Assembly: GCA_000828835.1 (NCBI GenBank)
Contig: AP014633.1
Location: forward strand, 2,232,001-2,296,000
Source: Thioploca ingrica
GTDB lineage: Bacteria > Pseudomonadota > Gammaproteobacteria > Beggiatoales > Beggiatoaceae
DNA length: 64,000 nucleotides
Direction of reading: 5' to 3'
The notes beneath the pieces were generated by a model. The model was not told where the DNA came from and searched no databases. It was given only the letters and a program-made list of their open reading frames with translations. Below, piece after piece: positions 32,992 through 42,079 of this stretch. How positions within the stretch are numbered: the stretch's first letter is position 1; each line of letters starts with the position of its first letter. Both the position numbers and the translations under genes were made by a program.

Positions 32992-33555
32992 TTATAATTC
33001 CCCCAATAAATTATCTACTTGCGCTTGCAGGATTTTCCGCAACGTTCGTCTTCCTCTCGCCATAAGTGATTCTAGGGCAGCTACACTGATTCCTAATACC
33101 GCAGCGGCTTCACGATTATTCATTTCTTGATAATGACAAAGAATAATAGCACTGCGTTGAGCGGGTGGAAGTTGTTGTAATGCGGCTTTGACCTGCACTT
33201 CAACGTCTGCTTGTTGCCGAAACTCAGCGGGTTGATGCTCGTCTGGTAAATCAAGCGCTTCTATGTCGATGTATTCCCCTTTCTGACCGCGGTAGTAATC
33301 AATACAGAGGTTGTAAACAATACGATGCAACCAAGTTGAAAGCTGAGCGGATTGGGGATGCCATTGTGCTGATTTTTGCCAGACTCGTAACCAAGCTTCC
33401 TGAACAATGTCATCTGCCTCGGTAGGATTGCCCAGCATTCTTTGGGCAAATCCATGTAAAGCGCCTAAATAGTGGTCTACTAACGTGGCAAAAGCCTGCT
33501 GATCCTGCTGTTGGACTTTCTGCATCAGTTCATCATCATTTGCGGTTGACTTCAC
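32992..33555 (-). CDS. ECF-type RNA polymerase sigma factor
   Basis: 187 residues. Region 2 is clear: 'LGALHGFAQRMLGNPTEADDIVQEAWLRVW' and LSTWLHRIVYNLCIDYYRG; region 4 is ALQQLPPAQRSAIILCHYQE followed by 'MNNREAAAVLGISVAALESLMARGRRTLRK' with its helix-turn-helix. The length and the lack of regions 1 and 3 are typical for the RpoE group. It would direct polymerase to envelope or metal stress promoters when released from the membrane protein encoded next. It lies 62 bp downstream of an EF-hand gene on the same strand and probably regulates its own operon. Confidence 0.93.
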   Translation of the reverse strand: MKSTANDDELMQKVQQQDQQAFATLVDHYLGALHGFAQRMLGNPTEADDIVQEAWLRVWQKSAQWHPQSAQLSTWLHRIVYNLCIDYYRGQKGEYIDIEALDLPDEHQPAEFRQQADVEVQVKAALQQLPPAQRSAIILCHYQEMNNREAAAVLGISVAALESLMARGRRTLRKILQAQVDNLLGEL

Positions 33556-33617
33556 CCACTGTTCCTCTCACTACCTTTTTATTACCATCACATTAGTAAA
33601 CCTTAAAATGCAATTAA

Positions 33618-34184
33618 TTACCAAGAAGGACGTGGCATTTGACGCAACTCTGCTTGAGTAATAACCCCATTATTATCAGCATCAAATCGATCAAACATCG
33701 GCATATTGGCAGTGAATTCAGTTAAAGTAATTTGGCCATCTCCATTATTATCAAAGCGAGCAAACCGAGCTTGTGTCCAATCTATATCATTCCAGTTACC
33801 TAGGCGTGGGCATGATGGATTTTGGCCCCGGCCACCACCCGGATTTCCCCGACCTCTTCCTCTACCTTTGCCAGCACCGGCTGGACTTTGTGGTCCCCGC
33901 ATTATACTGGTCATATTTTGAAATTCGGCTAAATTGAGCATGCCATTGCCATCGGTATCGGCTGGCTTAAATAAACGCGCATGAACAGATTGGGCTTCAT
34001 CCAAAGTAATTTGCCCATCTTGATTCAAATCCAGGCGAGACATCATTCTCTCTACACGCAATGCTGGTCCTGGGCCAGGGTTACCATAACCATAGGAATA
34101 AGCTGGATTATTATCCACAGCAAAACTGGTTGGGACGACTAAACTCAAGGTCATCATCGTTGCAAAAGTCATCATCGGTTTCAT
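33618..34184 (-). CDS. Secreted four-EF-hand calcium-binding protein
   Basis: 188 residues with a signal peptide (TFATMMTLSLVVPTSFA). Four EF-hand loops are visible: DLNQDGQITLDE, DTDGNGMLNLAE, DNNGDGQITLTE and DADNNGVITQAE, each with the expected Asp/Asn and the last Glu. A Gly/Arg/Pro-rich linker (GAGKGRGRGRGNPGGGRG) separates pairs one and two. It should bind Ca2+ in the periplasm or outside. Being the gene before an ECF sigma/anti-sigma/sensor set, it may be the target or the input of that circuit. Confidence 0.9.
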   Translation of the reverse strand: MKPMMTFATMMTLSLVVPTSFAVDNNPAYSYGYGNPGPGPALRVERMMSRLDLNQDGQITLDEAQSVHARLFKPADTDGNGMLNLAEFQNMTSIMRGPQSPAGAGKGRGRGRGNPGGGRGQNPSCPRLGNWNDIDWTQARFARFDNNGDGQITLTEFTANMPMFDRFDADNNGVITQAELRQMPRPSW

Positions 34185-34498
34185 GGTAGTACTCCTTCAA
34201 TCAAGTTTAACAACAGCGTTTAGAGAAAGTTGAGTTGCGCAACAATACTTTCTTATAACCTTAAACGTAAACTTAACCGGTTTTCTGTCGGTTTTTAAAA
34301 AATTTTTTGGTCATCCCAATTGGAGTAGTGCTAGACCAGTAGCGAGGTTAGCCCGGTGGCAATTAGAGGCTGCAATCCCTGGTTACACCATCTCTTTGCC
34401 GTCAACTGAATAAATCCCCACTTTGTCAAAGGAGGGAATTTCTAAAGCGGTGATAGAATTGGTTTAGCTGATATTGTCCACCTTACAAAACCAAAAGA
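34185..34498. other. Non-coding gap with decayed repeat
   Basis: 314 bp without a gene. It includes another copy of the dispersed element part CACTTTGTCAAAGGAGGGAA at about 34419-34438. The 34185-34320 part should carry the promoter of the EF-hand/sigma operon; a GAACTT-like ECF -35 box was not identified with certainty. Confidence 0.4.
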
Positions 34499-35926
34499 TT
34501 AGCTTATATCAATCGGTATACACTGTTTATCAAGAATGTCATACCGCAATATTTGATGGGTATTGGTGTTAGCAATCCACAAAGTATCTTGGTATAAACT
34601 TAAACCACTGGGTTCGTTTAATGGATAATGGATATCTTCGTCAACCACTTGATGAGTGTTGATATCAAACCACTTGATTTTGCTGTTATAAGTGTCTGCT
34701 ATCCAAATACCTTGACGTGATTTATCCCAAGCAACTGCGAGCGGATGTTGTAACCGCGCTTGAGTGCCTATTCCGGCTTTGTCGCCGAACACAAATAAAC
34801 CACAACCGATTAACGTATCGGTAATCGCAGCCGGTAAATGAATGCGTCGCACGGCGGAGGTTTCGGCGTCAGCAACATATAAAACGCCATCACCGCTACT
34901 TAATCCCGATGGTTGAGCAAAAGCCGATTGATGAGCCTGACCGTCGATAATGTCTTCCCGACCGGAACCCGCATAAATACTGATAGTCTGTTGGACTAAA
35001 TTCATTGCCCAAATCTGGTGTTGTCCAGCCATAGCGATATATAAAATACCTTCATGGTAAGCCAGATCCCAAGGTGAATTTAGGGCAATTTGTAATAAGT
35101 TTTTAAAAGAGTTGCTTTGGTAACGACCTTGTTGTCCAGTCCCGGCGAGGGTGTCAACTTGTCCAGTCGTTAAATCAATTCGACGTAAAGCGTGATTATG
35201 CGTATCGGCTACATACAGTTGGTCATCAAGTTTGATTAAGCCTTGTGGATCATCAAATTGAGCTTGTTCTCGGTTGCCATTAATTAAACCAGGATGACCG
35301 TTGCCAAAACAGCGTAAAATTTGACCTGCCCAATTCGTTTCTAAAATACGATGATGTCCACTATCACTGAGATATAAACGGTCCGCACTGGCATAGAGTT
35401 TACTGGGAAATTTTAGCGGTGAATTTGGTTCTGGTGATAGTTGAACTGGCATCGCACTGGTTACTCGTATGCCTTGTTGTTCAGCTTGTGCTAAATAGTG
35501 GGTGATGAGGTGGTCCAGTTGTTCACGTCGTCCTTCGCCACTCAAGCTAGCAACGACATAGCCAGCGGCGTCAATCAAAATAAAAGAAGGCCATGCCCGA
35601 ATACCGTAGTTTTCCCAAACTGTTAATAAAGGATCATGGGCAATCGGATGATGGATATCATAGCGGTTAATGGCTTTTTGAACTTGCTTTCCTACCCGTT
35701 CCTGAGGAAATTTAGGCGAATGAATTCCAATCACCGTTAAACTATCTGGATATTTTTGTTCTAAATAAGCGAGATCAGGCAAAATGTGCATGCAGTTAAT
35801 GCAGCAGTAAGTCCAAAAATCGAGTAAAACCATTTTACCACGTTGCTCAATCAACCGCAGTGGGGATGGCGTATTGAACCATTCTAAGGTGGCAGGTAAT
35901 TCGGGGGCGCGGATACTTGGATTCAT
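34499..35926 (-). CDS. Thioredoxin-like/NHL-repeat protein (NHLRC2-like)
   Basis: 475 residues from ATG 35926, with AGGGGC upstream; a longer frame runs through the tRNA-Ser gene and is not real. Residues about 15-160 form a thioredoxin-like domain with the unusual redox motif FWTYCCINCMHILPDL (CCxxC) and IGIHSPKFPQE. Residues about 170-475 are NHL beta-propeller repeats (for example LYVADTHNHALRRIDLTTGQ, 'IWIADTYNSKIKWFDI'). This two-part layout is that of human NHLRC2 and its bacterial relatives. No signal peptide is evident, so it is probably cytoplasmic. Function unknown; a thiol-redox role is inferred. Confidence 0.88.
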   Translation of the reverse strand: MNPSIRAPELPATLEWFNTPSPLRLIEQRGKMVLLDFWTYCCINCMHILPDLAYLEQKYPDSLTVIGIHSPKFPQERVGKQVQKAINRYDIHHPIAHDPLLTVWENYGIRAWPSFILIDAAGYVVASLSGEGRREQLDHLITHYLAQAEQQGIRVTSAMPVQLSPEPNSPLKFPSKLYASADRLYLSDSGHHRILETNWAGQILRCFGNGHPGLINGNREQAQFDDPQGLIKLDDQLYVADTHNHALRRIDLTTGQVDTLAGTGQQGRYQSNSFKNLLQIALNSPWDLAYHEGILYIAMAGQHQIWAMNLVQQTISIYAGSGREDIIDGQAHQSAFAQPSGLSSGDGVLYVADAETSAVRRIHLPAAITDTLIGCGLFVFGDKAGIGTQARLQHPLAVAWDKSRQGIWIADTYNSKIKWFDINTHQVVDEDIHYPLNEPSGLSLYQDTLWIANTNTHQILRYDILDKQCIPIDIS

Positions 35927-35968
35927 AAGATTGCCCCTATGATAGACGAAAAAAATAATAACTCGGGT

Positions 35969-36059
35969 TGGCGGAGAGGGTGGGATTCGAACCCACGGAA
36001 GGGTATTAGCCTTCAACGGTTTTCAAGACCGTCGCTTTCAACCGCTCAGCCACCTCTCC
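35969..36059 (-). tRNA. tRNA-Ser (anticodon TGA)
   Basis: The reverse strand gives acceptor GGAGAGG pairing with CCTCTCC, an anticodon stem-loop ACGGT-CTTGAAA-ACCGT with anticodon TGA, a long variable arm as in class II tRNAs, and T arm GTGGG-TTCGAAT-CCCAC. Discriminator G and CCA are encoded at 35969-35972. Length 91 nt. Confidence 0.94.
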
Positions 36060-36210
36060 AAGCGAGGAGGATATTATCCTTGAAATCACTAAGAGATGCA
36101 AGGGGGGGCATCACTTTAGTTTTTTATTTATAATCAGTATTTTATTGATACAAATGCGACACCAGATTAACCTCTTTATCTCTAGAATTGAGGTTGTTAA
36201 CAAGCCGTTG

Positions 36211-37164
36211 CTAGTGTTGATGGATAACTGGCGTTTTTTTCTTCAGGGATGAGCAGTCTTGATTAGGATCAGGAGATATCCAACAATTGACTTTATCGGG
36301 GTTTTCTTTTACCCAACGTTGAGCATTTGCATAAGGTGCTAGTTTGTTTTCTTCATTCCATACCATCACTTGTTCCATATCCTCAGGTTCCCAGTAAAAT
36401 TTATCGAGTACTCGATAGACTTCAGGCATATCTTGTTTGAGTCCTTTGCGTACAATCGTACCAATATGCTCTTCACCACTGTAAATCCCTTTTTGATCAT
36501 AAATGCCTTTTGGATCAGCGAGATATTTTAATTGCCAGCGAGAAAACATCCAGTGGGGTGTCCAACCGGTAACGACTACCCATTGCTGATTAGTAATGGC
36601 TTTTTCTAACATCGCTGTCATTGTCGCACCACTGCTTTCCATTAATTTAAAGTTTAAATGGTAGGCTTTTATAGCCTCTTCGGTTTTACTCATCAACCCG
36701 ACACCGGGATCGATGCCAATAATTTTCTTGCCAAATTTATCGGCATAGGCATTTAATTCTTCGATAGAATTAATCGTGACATAACGGGGTACTACCAAAC
36801 CAATTTTGGTTCCTTCTAAATTTGGTCCTAAATACTCTACTTGGTGTCTAACGGCTCTTAGATAATGGGCATGGGCAGTGTATAACCAGGCGGCTACCAA
36901 GGCATCCGCTTCACCACTGGCAACGGCTTGCCACATAGCGGCTGCGGTAACCGGAATGATTTCAACTTGATAACCTAATTGTTCTAGCACCACTTTAACC
37001 ACATTGGTACTCGCAATCTCGCTAGACCATTCTACATAAGTTAATTGTACTTTACCGCGATAAGTTTTCTCAGTAGCCCAGGTTAAGGTGGAACTCATGA
37101 AAACGAGTAACCCGATGACTACAATCACTGTGCTTATATCAGCCCATCTAGGATTTTTGCTCAT
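36211..37164 (-). CDS. proX: Glycine betaine ABC transporter substrate-binding protein
   Basis: About 317 residues from ATG 37164, with GGGAGGG 9 nt upstream; the frame extends to 37182 but includes that ribosome site. A signal or membrane segment (VIVVIGLLVFMSSTLTWA) precedes the OpuAC/ProX domain: 'YVEWSSEIASTNVVKVVLEQLGY', 'ASGEADALVAAWLYTAHAHYL' and GWTPHWMFSRWQLKYLADP, with Trp residues that form the aromatic box for the trimethylammonium group. It delivers betaine (or choline/proline betaine) to the membrane permease encoded upstream in the operon, 105 bp away. Confidence 0.9.
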   Translation of the reverse strand: MSKNPRWADISTVIVVIGLLVFMSSTLTWATEKTYRGKVQLTYVEWSSEIASTNVVKVVLEQLGYQVEIIPVTAAAMWQAVASGEADALVAAWLYTAHAHYLRAVRHQVEYLGPNLEGTKIGLVVPRYVTINSIEELNAYADKFGKKIIGIDPGVGLMSKTEEAIKAYHLNFKLMESSGATMTAMLEKAITNQQWVVVTGWTPHWMFSRWQLKYLADPKGIYDQKGIYSGEEHIGTIVRKGLKQDMPEVYRVLDKFYWEPEDMEQVMVWNEENKLAPYANAQRWVKENPDKVNCWISPDPNQDCSSLKKKTPVIHQH

Positions 37165-37269
37165 TAAAGTAGTCCCTCCCAAAAGTCAGTTTTAATTCTG
37201 GATAATGATAAACCCTTTTAGTCATTTATTTGAATAATTATGGTGTTGTTAACTGCAAAAAAATAGTTT

Positions 37270-38148
37270 TTATTGACGCTCTGGAGAATTTTGTTTGCCA
37301 ATTTTTTGAGTAATGCGGTCAAGAATCATCGCTAGAATGACTATAGCTATGCCCGCTTCAAACCCCTTGCCGGGTTCTAGTCGTTGTATGGCTTTCCATA
37401 CTTCACTTCCCAATCCACCCGCACCAATCATCGCCGCAATGACGACCATAGAGAGTGCTAACATAATCGTTTGATTAATACCGGCCATAATGGTTGGAAT
37501 AGCCAGAGGCAATTGTAATTTAAATAATTTTTGCCCACGGGTAGAACCAAAGGCATCAGCGGCTTCGATCAATTCTCGCGGAACTTGCTTGATTCCTAAA
37601 CAGGTCAGACGAATAGCCGGCGGTACAGCGAAAATCACGGTGGCAAAAATAGCGGAAACAGCACCTAATCCAAAGAAGGGAATGGCTGGAATAAGATAAA
37701 CAAAGGCGGGCATAGTCTGCATAAAATCCAAAATGGGCATAATGATACGATAAGCCATTGGCGAAAGGGCAGACCACACTCCCAAGGGAATCCCGACGAT
37801 GATAGCAATAACCGTTGCGACTAAAACCAGAATCAAGGTTTCCATGGTCGGTTCCCACAAGCGTAAGTTCCATAATAAACCCAGCCCCAGTAAGGTGAAA
37901 ATTCCTACATTACGTCCCGCTAAACGCCAAGCTAACGCGGCAAAAATAGTAATCACTAGCCAGGGTGGTAAAGCCATTAGGCCGTCAGTACTCGCTTCAA
38001 TAATCGTTGCCAAATATTTACTGATCGCTTTAGTTAAAAAGGCAAAATGTTCCGTTAGGAAATCGATTAACTTATCAATTTCTTTATCCAATGGCAATTT
38101 ATCGGTGAGGTAATGCCATTTATCAACCGACACAGCAGAATTTTCCAT
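37270..38148 (-). CDS. proW: Glycine betaine ABC transporter permease
   Basis: 292 residues with a cytoplasmic N-terminal stretch and about six membrane helices. The BPD_transp motif EAADAFGSTRGQKLFKLQLPLAIPTIMAGI (EAA loop) and MVVIAAMIGAGGLGSEVWKA are the ProW/OpuAB signatures. It forms the channel with the ATPase encoded 3 bp upstream. A hydrophobic MALPPWLVITIFAALAWRLAG segment marks the first helix. The usual ProW length is about 350; this one is shorter at the N-terminus. Confidence 0.93.
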   Translation of the reverse strand: MENSAVSVDKWHYLTDKLPLDKEIDKLIDFLTEHFAFLTKAISKYLATIIEASTDGLMALPPWLVITIFAALAWRLAGRNVGIFTLLGLGLLWNLRLWEPTMETLILVLVATVIAIIVGIPLGVWSALSPMAYRIIMPILDFMQTMPAFVYLIPAIPFFGLGAVSAIFATVIFAVPPAIRLTCLGIKQVPRELIEAADAFGSTRGQKLFKLQLPLAIPTIMAGINQTIMLALSMVVIAAMIGAGGLGSEVWKAIQRLEPGKGFEAGIAIVILAMILDRITQKIGKQNSPERQ

Positions 38149-38151
38149 GGT

Positions 38152-39336
38152 TTATTCTTCCCCTTTAGTTAAGGCCATTAACACACGATTACTGAGAATC
38201 ATTCCTTGCAGTTTATTTTCCGGATCGACCACCGGGATTGGCCAAGGCCATTTGGTTAGAATCCGAATTAACTGGGTTAAAGGTGCAGTAGCTGTCACGG
38301 TAGGTACTTGTGATTCAATGATATTCGCAATAGTTTTATCGCCGCGTTCTACTGCTTGACGGGTTACTTCGGCTAATACGATGCCCAATAAAGTATTATC
38401 CCGTTTTACGACAAACAGGCTAGCCACTTTATTGGTTTGCATTTTACTAAGAACATGGGCTGGTTCATCTTCTAGGTAAGCAGAGAGGTTTGTTTCTATC
38501 AAGATCGAGCGTGCCGTCAAAATTTTAGATTTATCGACGTTTTCGACAAACCGTTTCACATAATCATTAGCTGGGGTAGTCAGAATTTCCTCGGGTGTTC
38601 CTATTTGCACCACTTGCCCATCTTTCATCAACACCACTCGATTGCCAATTTTCAGTGCTTCATCCAGATCATGAGTAATAAAGAGAATGGTTTTTTTCAT
38701 TCGCGCTTGCAAAGACATCAGTTCCGTTTGCATATCACCGCGGATCAAGGGATCCAGCGCACTGAATGCTTCATCCATTAACAGGATATCGGGATCAACC
38801 GCTAAGGCGCGAGCTAAACCAACCCGTTGTTGCATCCCGCCACTGAGTTGATTAGGCATAGCATCTTCCCAACCTTCTAAGCCTACTAATTTTAGAGCTT
38901 GCCTCGCTTTGTCCTGGCGTAAGAGTTTATCAACTTGTTGAATTTCTAGCCCATATTCAACATTATTGATAACATTCCGCTGTGGAAATAGGGCAAAATG
39001 TTGGAAGACCATTCCAAATTTACGGCGGCGCAATTCTAATAAGGCGTGATGATCTAAAGAAGTGATGTCGATGCCATCTATAAAAATCTGGCCTTGGGAT
39101 GGTTCAACCAGACGGTTGATACAGCGGATAAGAGTCGATTTACCACTCCCACTCAACCCCATCACCACCAGAATTTCACCTTCGTGCACATCGAAAGAAA
39201 TTTTAACCAAACCAACCGCTTGTCCAGTTTGGCTAAAAATTTCATCTTTACTCATGCCCTGGTCAAGAAGGGTTAGGGCACGTTGAGGATGAGAAGCAAA
39301 AACCTTAGTTACATTGACCGCTCTGATCTTTTCCAT
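38152..39336 (-). CDS. proV: Glycine betaine ABC transporter ATPase with CBS domains
   Basis: 394 residues, preceded by AGGAGC. Walker A is VMGLSGSGKSTLIRCINRLV, the ABC signature is LSGGMQQRVGLARALAVDP and Walker B ILLMDEAFSALDPL. After the ATPase (about residue 275) two CBS domains follow (for example 'ASLFVVKRDNTLLGIVLAEVTRQ' and 'PIPVVDPENKLQGMILSNRVLMAL'), which in ProV/OpuAA-type proteins sense ionic strength or nucleotides. It drives osmotically controlled uptake of betaine. It is the first transporter gene, 114 bp after the betaine-synthesis gene SDMT. Confidence 0.95.
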   Translation of the reverse strand: MEKIRAVNVTKVFASHPQRALTLLDQGMSKDEIFSQTGQAVGLVKISFDVHEGEILVVMGLSGSGKSTLIRCINRLVEPSQGQIFIDGIDITSLDHHALLELRRRKFGMVFQHFALFPQRNVINNVEYGLEIQQVDKLLRQDKARQALKLVGLEGWEDAMPNQLSGGMQQRVGLARALAVDPDILLMDEAFSALDPLIRGDMQTELMSLQARMKKTILFITHDLDEALKIGNRVVLMKDGQVVQIGTPEEILTTPANDYVKRFVENVDKSKILTARSILIETNLSAYLEDEPAHVLSKMQTNKVASLFVVKRDNTLLGIVLAEVTRQAVERGDKTIANIIESQVPTVTATAPLTQLIRILTKWPWPIPVVDPENKLQGMILSNRVLMALTKGEE

Positions 39337-39450
39337 TTTAACTTGGCTCCTATTTTTAGATTAATTGATTCTTCACCGCTTAATCAATTTATTTTTATTA
39401 TCAGAACAGTTTTTGGTTAAATAATCAACTCATTTTGCTTGAACCCATCA

Positions 39451-40284
39451 TTATTTTTTGCGAAAGTGTAATATTCCCCACACCAAATAACCTTGTTGAC
39501 CCTTTTCAATCCAGTGATTTAAACCGATTTTCATCCGCTCAATATAATCTTGATTGCACACTTTAAGGATTTTTTCGTAGTGCTCGTCAGTGGCTTGCAA
39601 TATGTGACGGTAATGGTTAACGAGTTGTTCAGTCATTTCAATGATTTGAATAGTTTCCAATCCCACTGTTGCCGCTGTTTGAGTGTAGAAACTCATTGAA
39701 CCCATTGAATCTAAGTTTAGTCGGTCTAAAACTGGTTGTAAAATATTGGGAGGACAATAGTCACTTTGCATCGGATCAGTAAAGATAAATTCACCACCGG
39801 ATTTAAGTACCCGGGCTACTTCTTTAAATACTTGAAGACGGTTGCCACTATGTAAGATAGCATCTTGAGATAGAACGACATCATAGTGTTGCTCGGCTGC
39901 TGGAATCGCTTCAAAATTACCCTCAATGATGCGAATTTTACCGATTAACCCTTGCTGTTGATTCAATTGCTGATGGCGTTGATTCTGAACTTGACTCAAG
40001 TTTAAGCAATCAACTTGACAGCCCGTATTCTTAACTAAGTAGCGTGCCATTCCCCCATAACCCGCCCCAATATCTAAAACGCGACTATCTTCATGAAGTT
40101 TGAGCAAGGAGGCGAGTTTTTGTACGGTGCGGTGACTAGCTTGAGCAATGGAATCACTTTCTTGCTCATAAATACCAATATGGATGTTCTCACCGCCCCA
40201 AATACTAGCGTAGAAGTTGTCAGCATCGTTGCTATTGTAGTAAGTACAAGTGGTTGCCACTGCGGGAGAATCGGATGGTTCCAT
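39451..40284 (-). CDS. Sarcosine/dimethylglycine N-methyltransferase (SDMT)
   Basis: 277 residues, the length of Ectothiorhodospira SDMT (279). The SAM-binding motif is VLDIGAGYGGMARYLVKNTG, with 'QVDCLNLSQVQNQRHQQLN', then 'IPAAEQHYDVVLSQDAILHS' and FIFTDPMQSDYCPPNILQPV, all characteristic of dimethylglycine methyltransferases. It would turn sarcosine into dimethylglycine and then glycine betaine. Its ATG shares one base with the TAA stop of the upstream GSMT gene (TAATG), showing coupled translation. Confidence 0.9.
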   Translation of the reverse strand: MEPSDSPAVATTCTYYNSNDADNFYASIWGGENIHIGIYEQESDSIAQASHRTVQKLASLLKLHEDSRVLDIGAGYGGMARYLVKNTGCQVDCLNLSQVQNQRHQQLNQQQGLIGKIRIIEGNFEAIPAAEQHYDVVLSQDAILHSGNRLQVFKEVARVLKSGGEFIFTDPMQSDYCPPNILQPVLDRLNLDSMGSMSFYTQTAATVGLETIQIIEMTEQLVNHYRHILQATDEHYEKILKVCNQDYIERMKIGLNHWIEKGQQGYLVWGILHFRKK

Positions 40285-41111
40285 TAAATCTCTCCAGGAT
40301 TTTTTGTGCCCAGTTCATATTTTTTTTCCGCAACGTGAATGAAAAAATCCGGGGTATGTTGATGATGAGTTTCTTGGAAATCACCATAAGTGGTAATCTG
40401 TTGAAAACCAACTTCCGTCATCAGTTGGCGGACATAGTTTTTTCGCAGTGGATACATGTTGAGGTGAAATACGGATTCATCTGGAAATTCGTAACGGAAC
40501 CGAGCTAACCCGTCATCGACATATTCCGGTTCCGCTTTCACATTGTCTCCACAATAATAGTAGATGTGTTTAGATGAAAATCCGCTATCCAGAATCTGAT
40601 CATAATTACGTTGATCTAAAATAAGCACACCATCATGGCGAAGCGCCGCATAAAATTCTGCTAAGGCTTTACGACGATCATTTTCGGCAAATAAATGGGT
40701 AAAGGAATTTCCTAAACAAATAACAGCATCATACTTACCATGGACATCACGGTTAAGCCAACGCCAATCGGCTTGTACTGTACGCAAAATTAGCCCGCGG
40801 CGGCGACCGTTTTCAAAGGCTTTAGCCAGCATTTCTGGACTACCATCAGCACTGACCACGTCAAAACCGGCTTGGAGGAGGCGCACTGAGTGGAAACCCG
40901 TACCTGTAGCCACATCAAGAACTTTTTTGGCCCCTCGTTGTTGTAAGACTTCCATAAAAAAACGACCTTCACTTCGGGCTCGTGCTTCCCAATTGATCAG
41001 TTGATCCCAACGGGCAACAAAACTGGTAATATATTCTTCTTTATACTTATCCGTTTGCCGAACGGCAACCGGATTGGGGCCGTAATTTTGTTGTTGCTTT
41101 TGAACTATCAT
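40284..41111 (-). CDS. Glycine/sarcosine N-methyltransferase (GSMT), copy 1
   Basis: 275 residues from ATG 41111, which has AAGG about 5 nt upstream; longer in-frame starts up to 41183 lack support. The SAM motif is KVLDVATGTGFHSVRLLQAG, followed by 'VVSADGSPEMLAKAFENG', 'YDAVICLGNSFTHLF' and 'HDGVLILDQRNYDQIL', a set matching Ectothiorhodospira GSMT (about 268). It methylates glycine to sarcosine and dimethylglycine. A closely related paralogue lies directly upstream. Confidence 0.9.
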   Translation of the reverse strand: MIVQKQQQNYGPNPVAVRQTDKYKEEYITSFVARWDQLINWEARARSEGRFFMEVLQQRGAKKVLDVATGTGFHSVRLLQAGFDVVSADGSPEMLAKAFENGRRRGLILRTVQADWRWLNRDVHGKYDAVICLGNSFTHLFAENDRRKALAEFYAALRHDGVLILDQRNYDQILDSGFSSKHIYYYCGDNVKAEPEYVDDGLARFRYEFPDESVFHLNMYPLRKNYVRQLMTEVGFQQITTYGDFQETHHQHTPDFFIHVAEKKYELGTKNPGEI

Positions 41112-41266
41112 ATGAACCTTCCTATAGGGAAATAACGGTATTTTCACATTGAAAATACGTTGGTTAGAGAATAAGTCAATCAATAAATTCAGGGGTAAGC
41201 CGGTTCAACCTCACTAAACTAAGTGATATCAAGCTAGTTTGACTTCACACTTTGGTCAAAGTGTCT

Positions 41267-42079
41267 TCATTTACTTTTAGCCGGTTCATATTTCTTTTCA
41301 GCAACATGGATAAAGAAATCGGGTTCATCATGGTGATAAGTTTCTTTAAAATCACCATAGGTCTTGATTCTTTGAAAACCCACTTCCTTCATTAATTGCT
41401 GCATGTAGGTTTTACGCAACGGATAATTGTCAAGGTAAAAAACCGAATTATCGGTAAATTCATAACGAAACCGAACTAATTTTTCATCAACGTGCTCCGG
41501 TTCAACTTTTACGCTTTCGCCGCAATAATAATAGGCTTTGCGGCTGGAGAAATGACCTTCCAGAATGGCATCATAATTCCGTTGGTCCAAAATAAGAATG
41601 CCGTCATGTTCTAATACCGCATAAAATTCAATTAAGGCTTTGCGACGATCGCGTTCAGAAAACAGATAAGTGAAAGCATTACCTAAACAAATAACGGCAT
41701 CAAATTTTTCATGGACATCACGACCGAGCCAACGCCAATCGGTATGTATCGCTCGCAAAATAAAGTTTTTTTGCAGGGCATTTTCAAAGGCTTTAGCGAG
41801 CATTTCCTGACTGCCATCGACACTGGCGACTTGAAAACCCTCCTGAAGTAATAAGACTGAGTGAAATCCAGTTCCGGTAGCGACATCAAGAACATTTTTT
41901 GCCGATTTTTCTTGTAATACGTCAATAAAAAAGCGACCTTCACTGATTGAGCGAGCTTCCCAATCAATTAACTCGTCCCAATGGGCCACTAGGTTTTGAA
42001 CAAATTCCAGTTGGTAGAGATCGGTTTCTCCAGCACCCGGTGAACTTGATTTATTCTTTTTGGAGTATGGTTGAATCAT
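41267..42079 (-). CDS. Glycine/sarcosine N-methyltransferase (GSMT), copy 2
   Basis: 270 residues, clearly paralogous to the next gene: NVLDVATGTGFHSVLLLQEG, DGSQEMLAKAFENA, 'FDAVICLGNAFTYLF', 'HDGILILDQRNYDAIL'. The two differ mainly in the first 25 residues and in scattered exchanges. The ATG at 42079 has no evident ribosome site. Being first in the row of minus-strand genes GSMT-GSMT-SDMT-ProV-ProW-ProX, its upstream region (42080 on) likely holds the osmotic promoter. The duplicates could differ in preference for glycine and sarcosine, which is speculative. Confidence 0.88.
   Translation of the reverse strand: MIQPYSKKNKSSSPGAGETDLYQLEFVQNLVAHWDELIDWEARSISEGRFFIDVLQEKSAKNVLDVATGTGFHSVLLLQEGFQVASVDGSQEMLAKAFENALQKNFILRAIHTDWRWLGRDVHEKFDAVICLGNAFTYLFSERDRRKALIEFYAVLEHDGILILDQRNYDAILEGHFSSRKAYYYCGESVKVEPEHVDEKLVRFRYEFTDNSVFYLDNYPLRKTYMQQLMKEVGFQRIKTYGDFKETYHHDEPDFFIHVAEKKYEPAKSK

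Noticed and set aside
35927-36016. N-terminal extension of the thioredoxin-NHL protein
   Set aside because: It would run into the tRNA-Ser gene; a good ribosome site and the family start lie at 35926.
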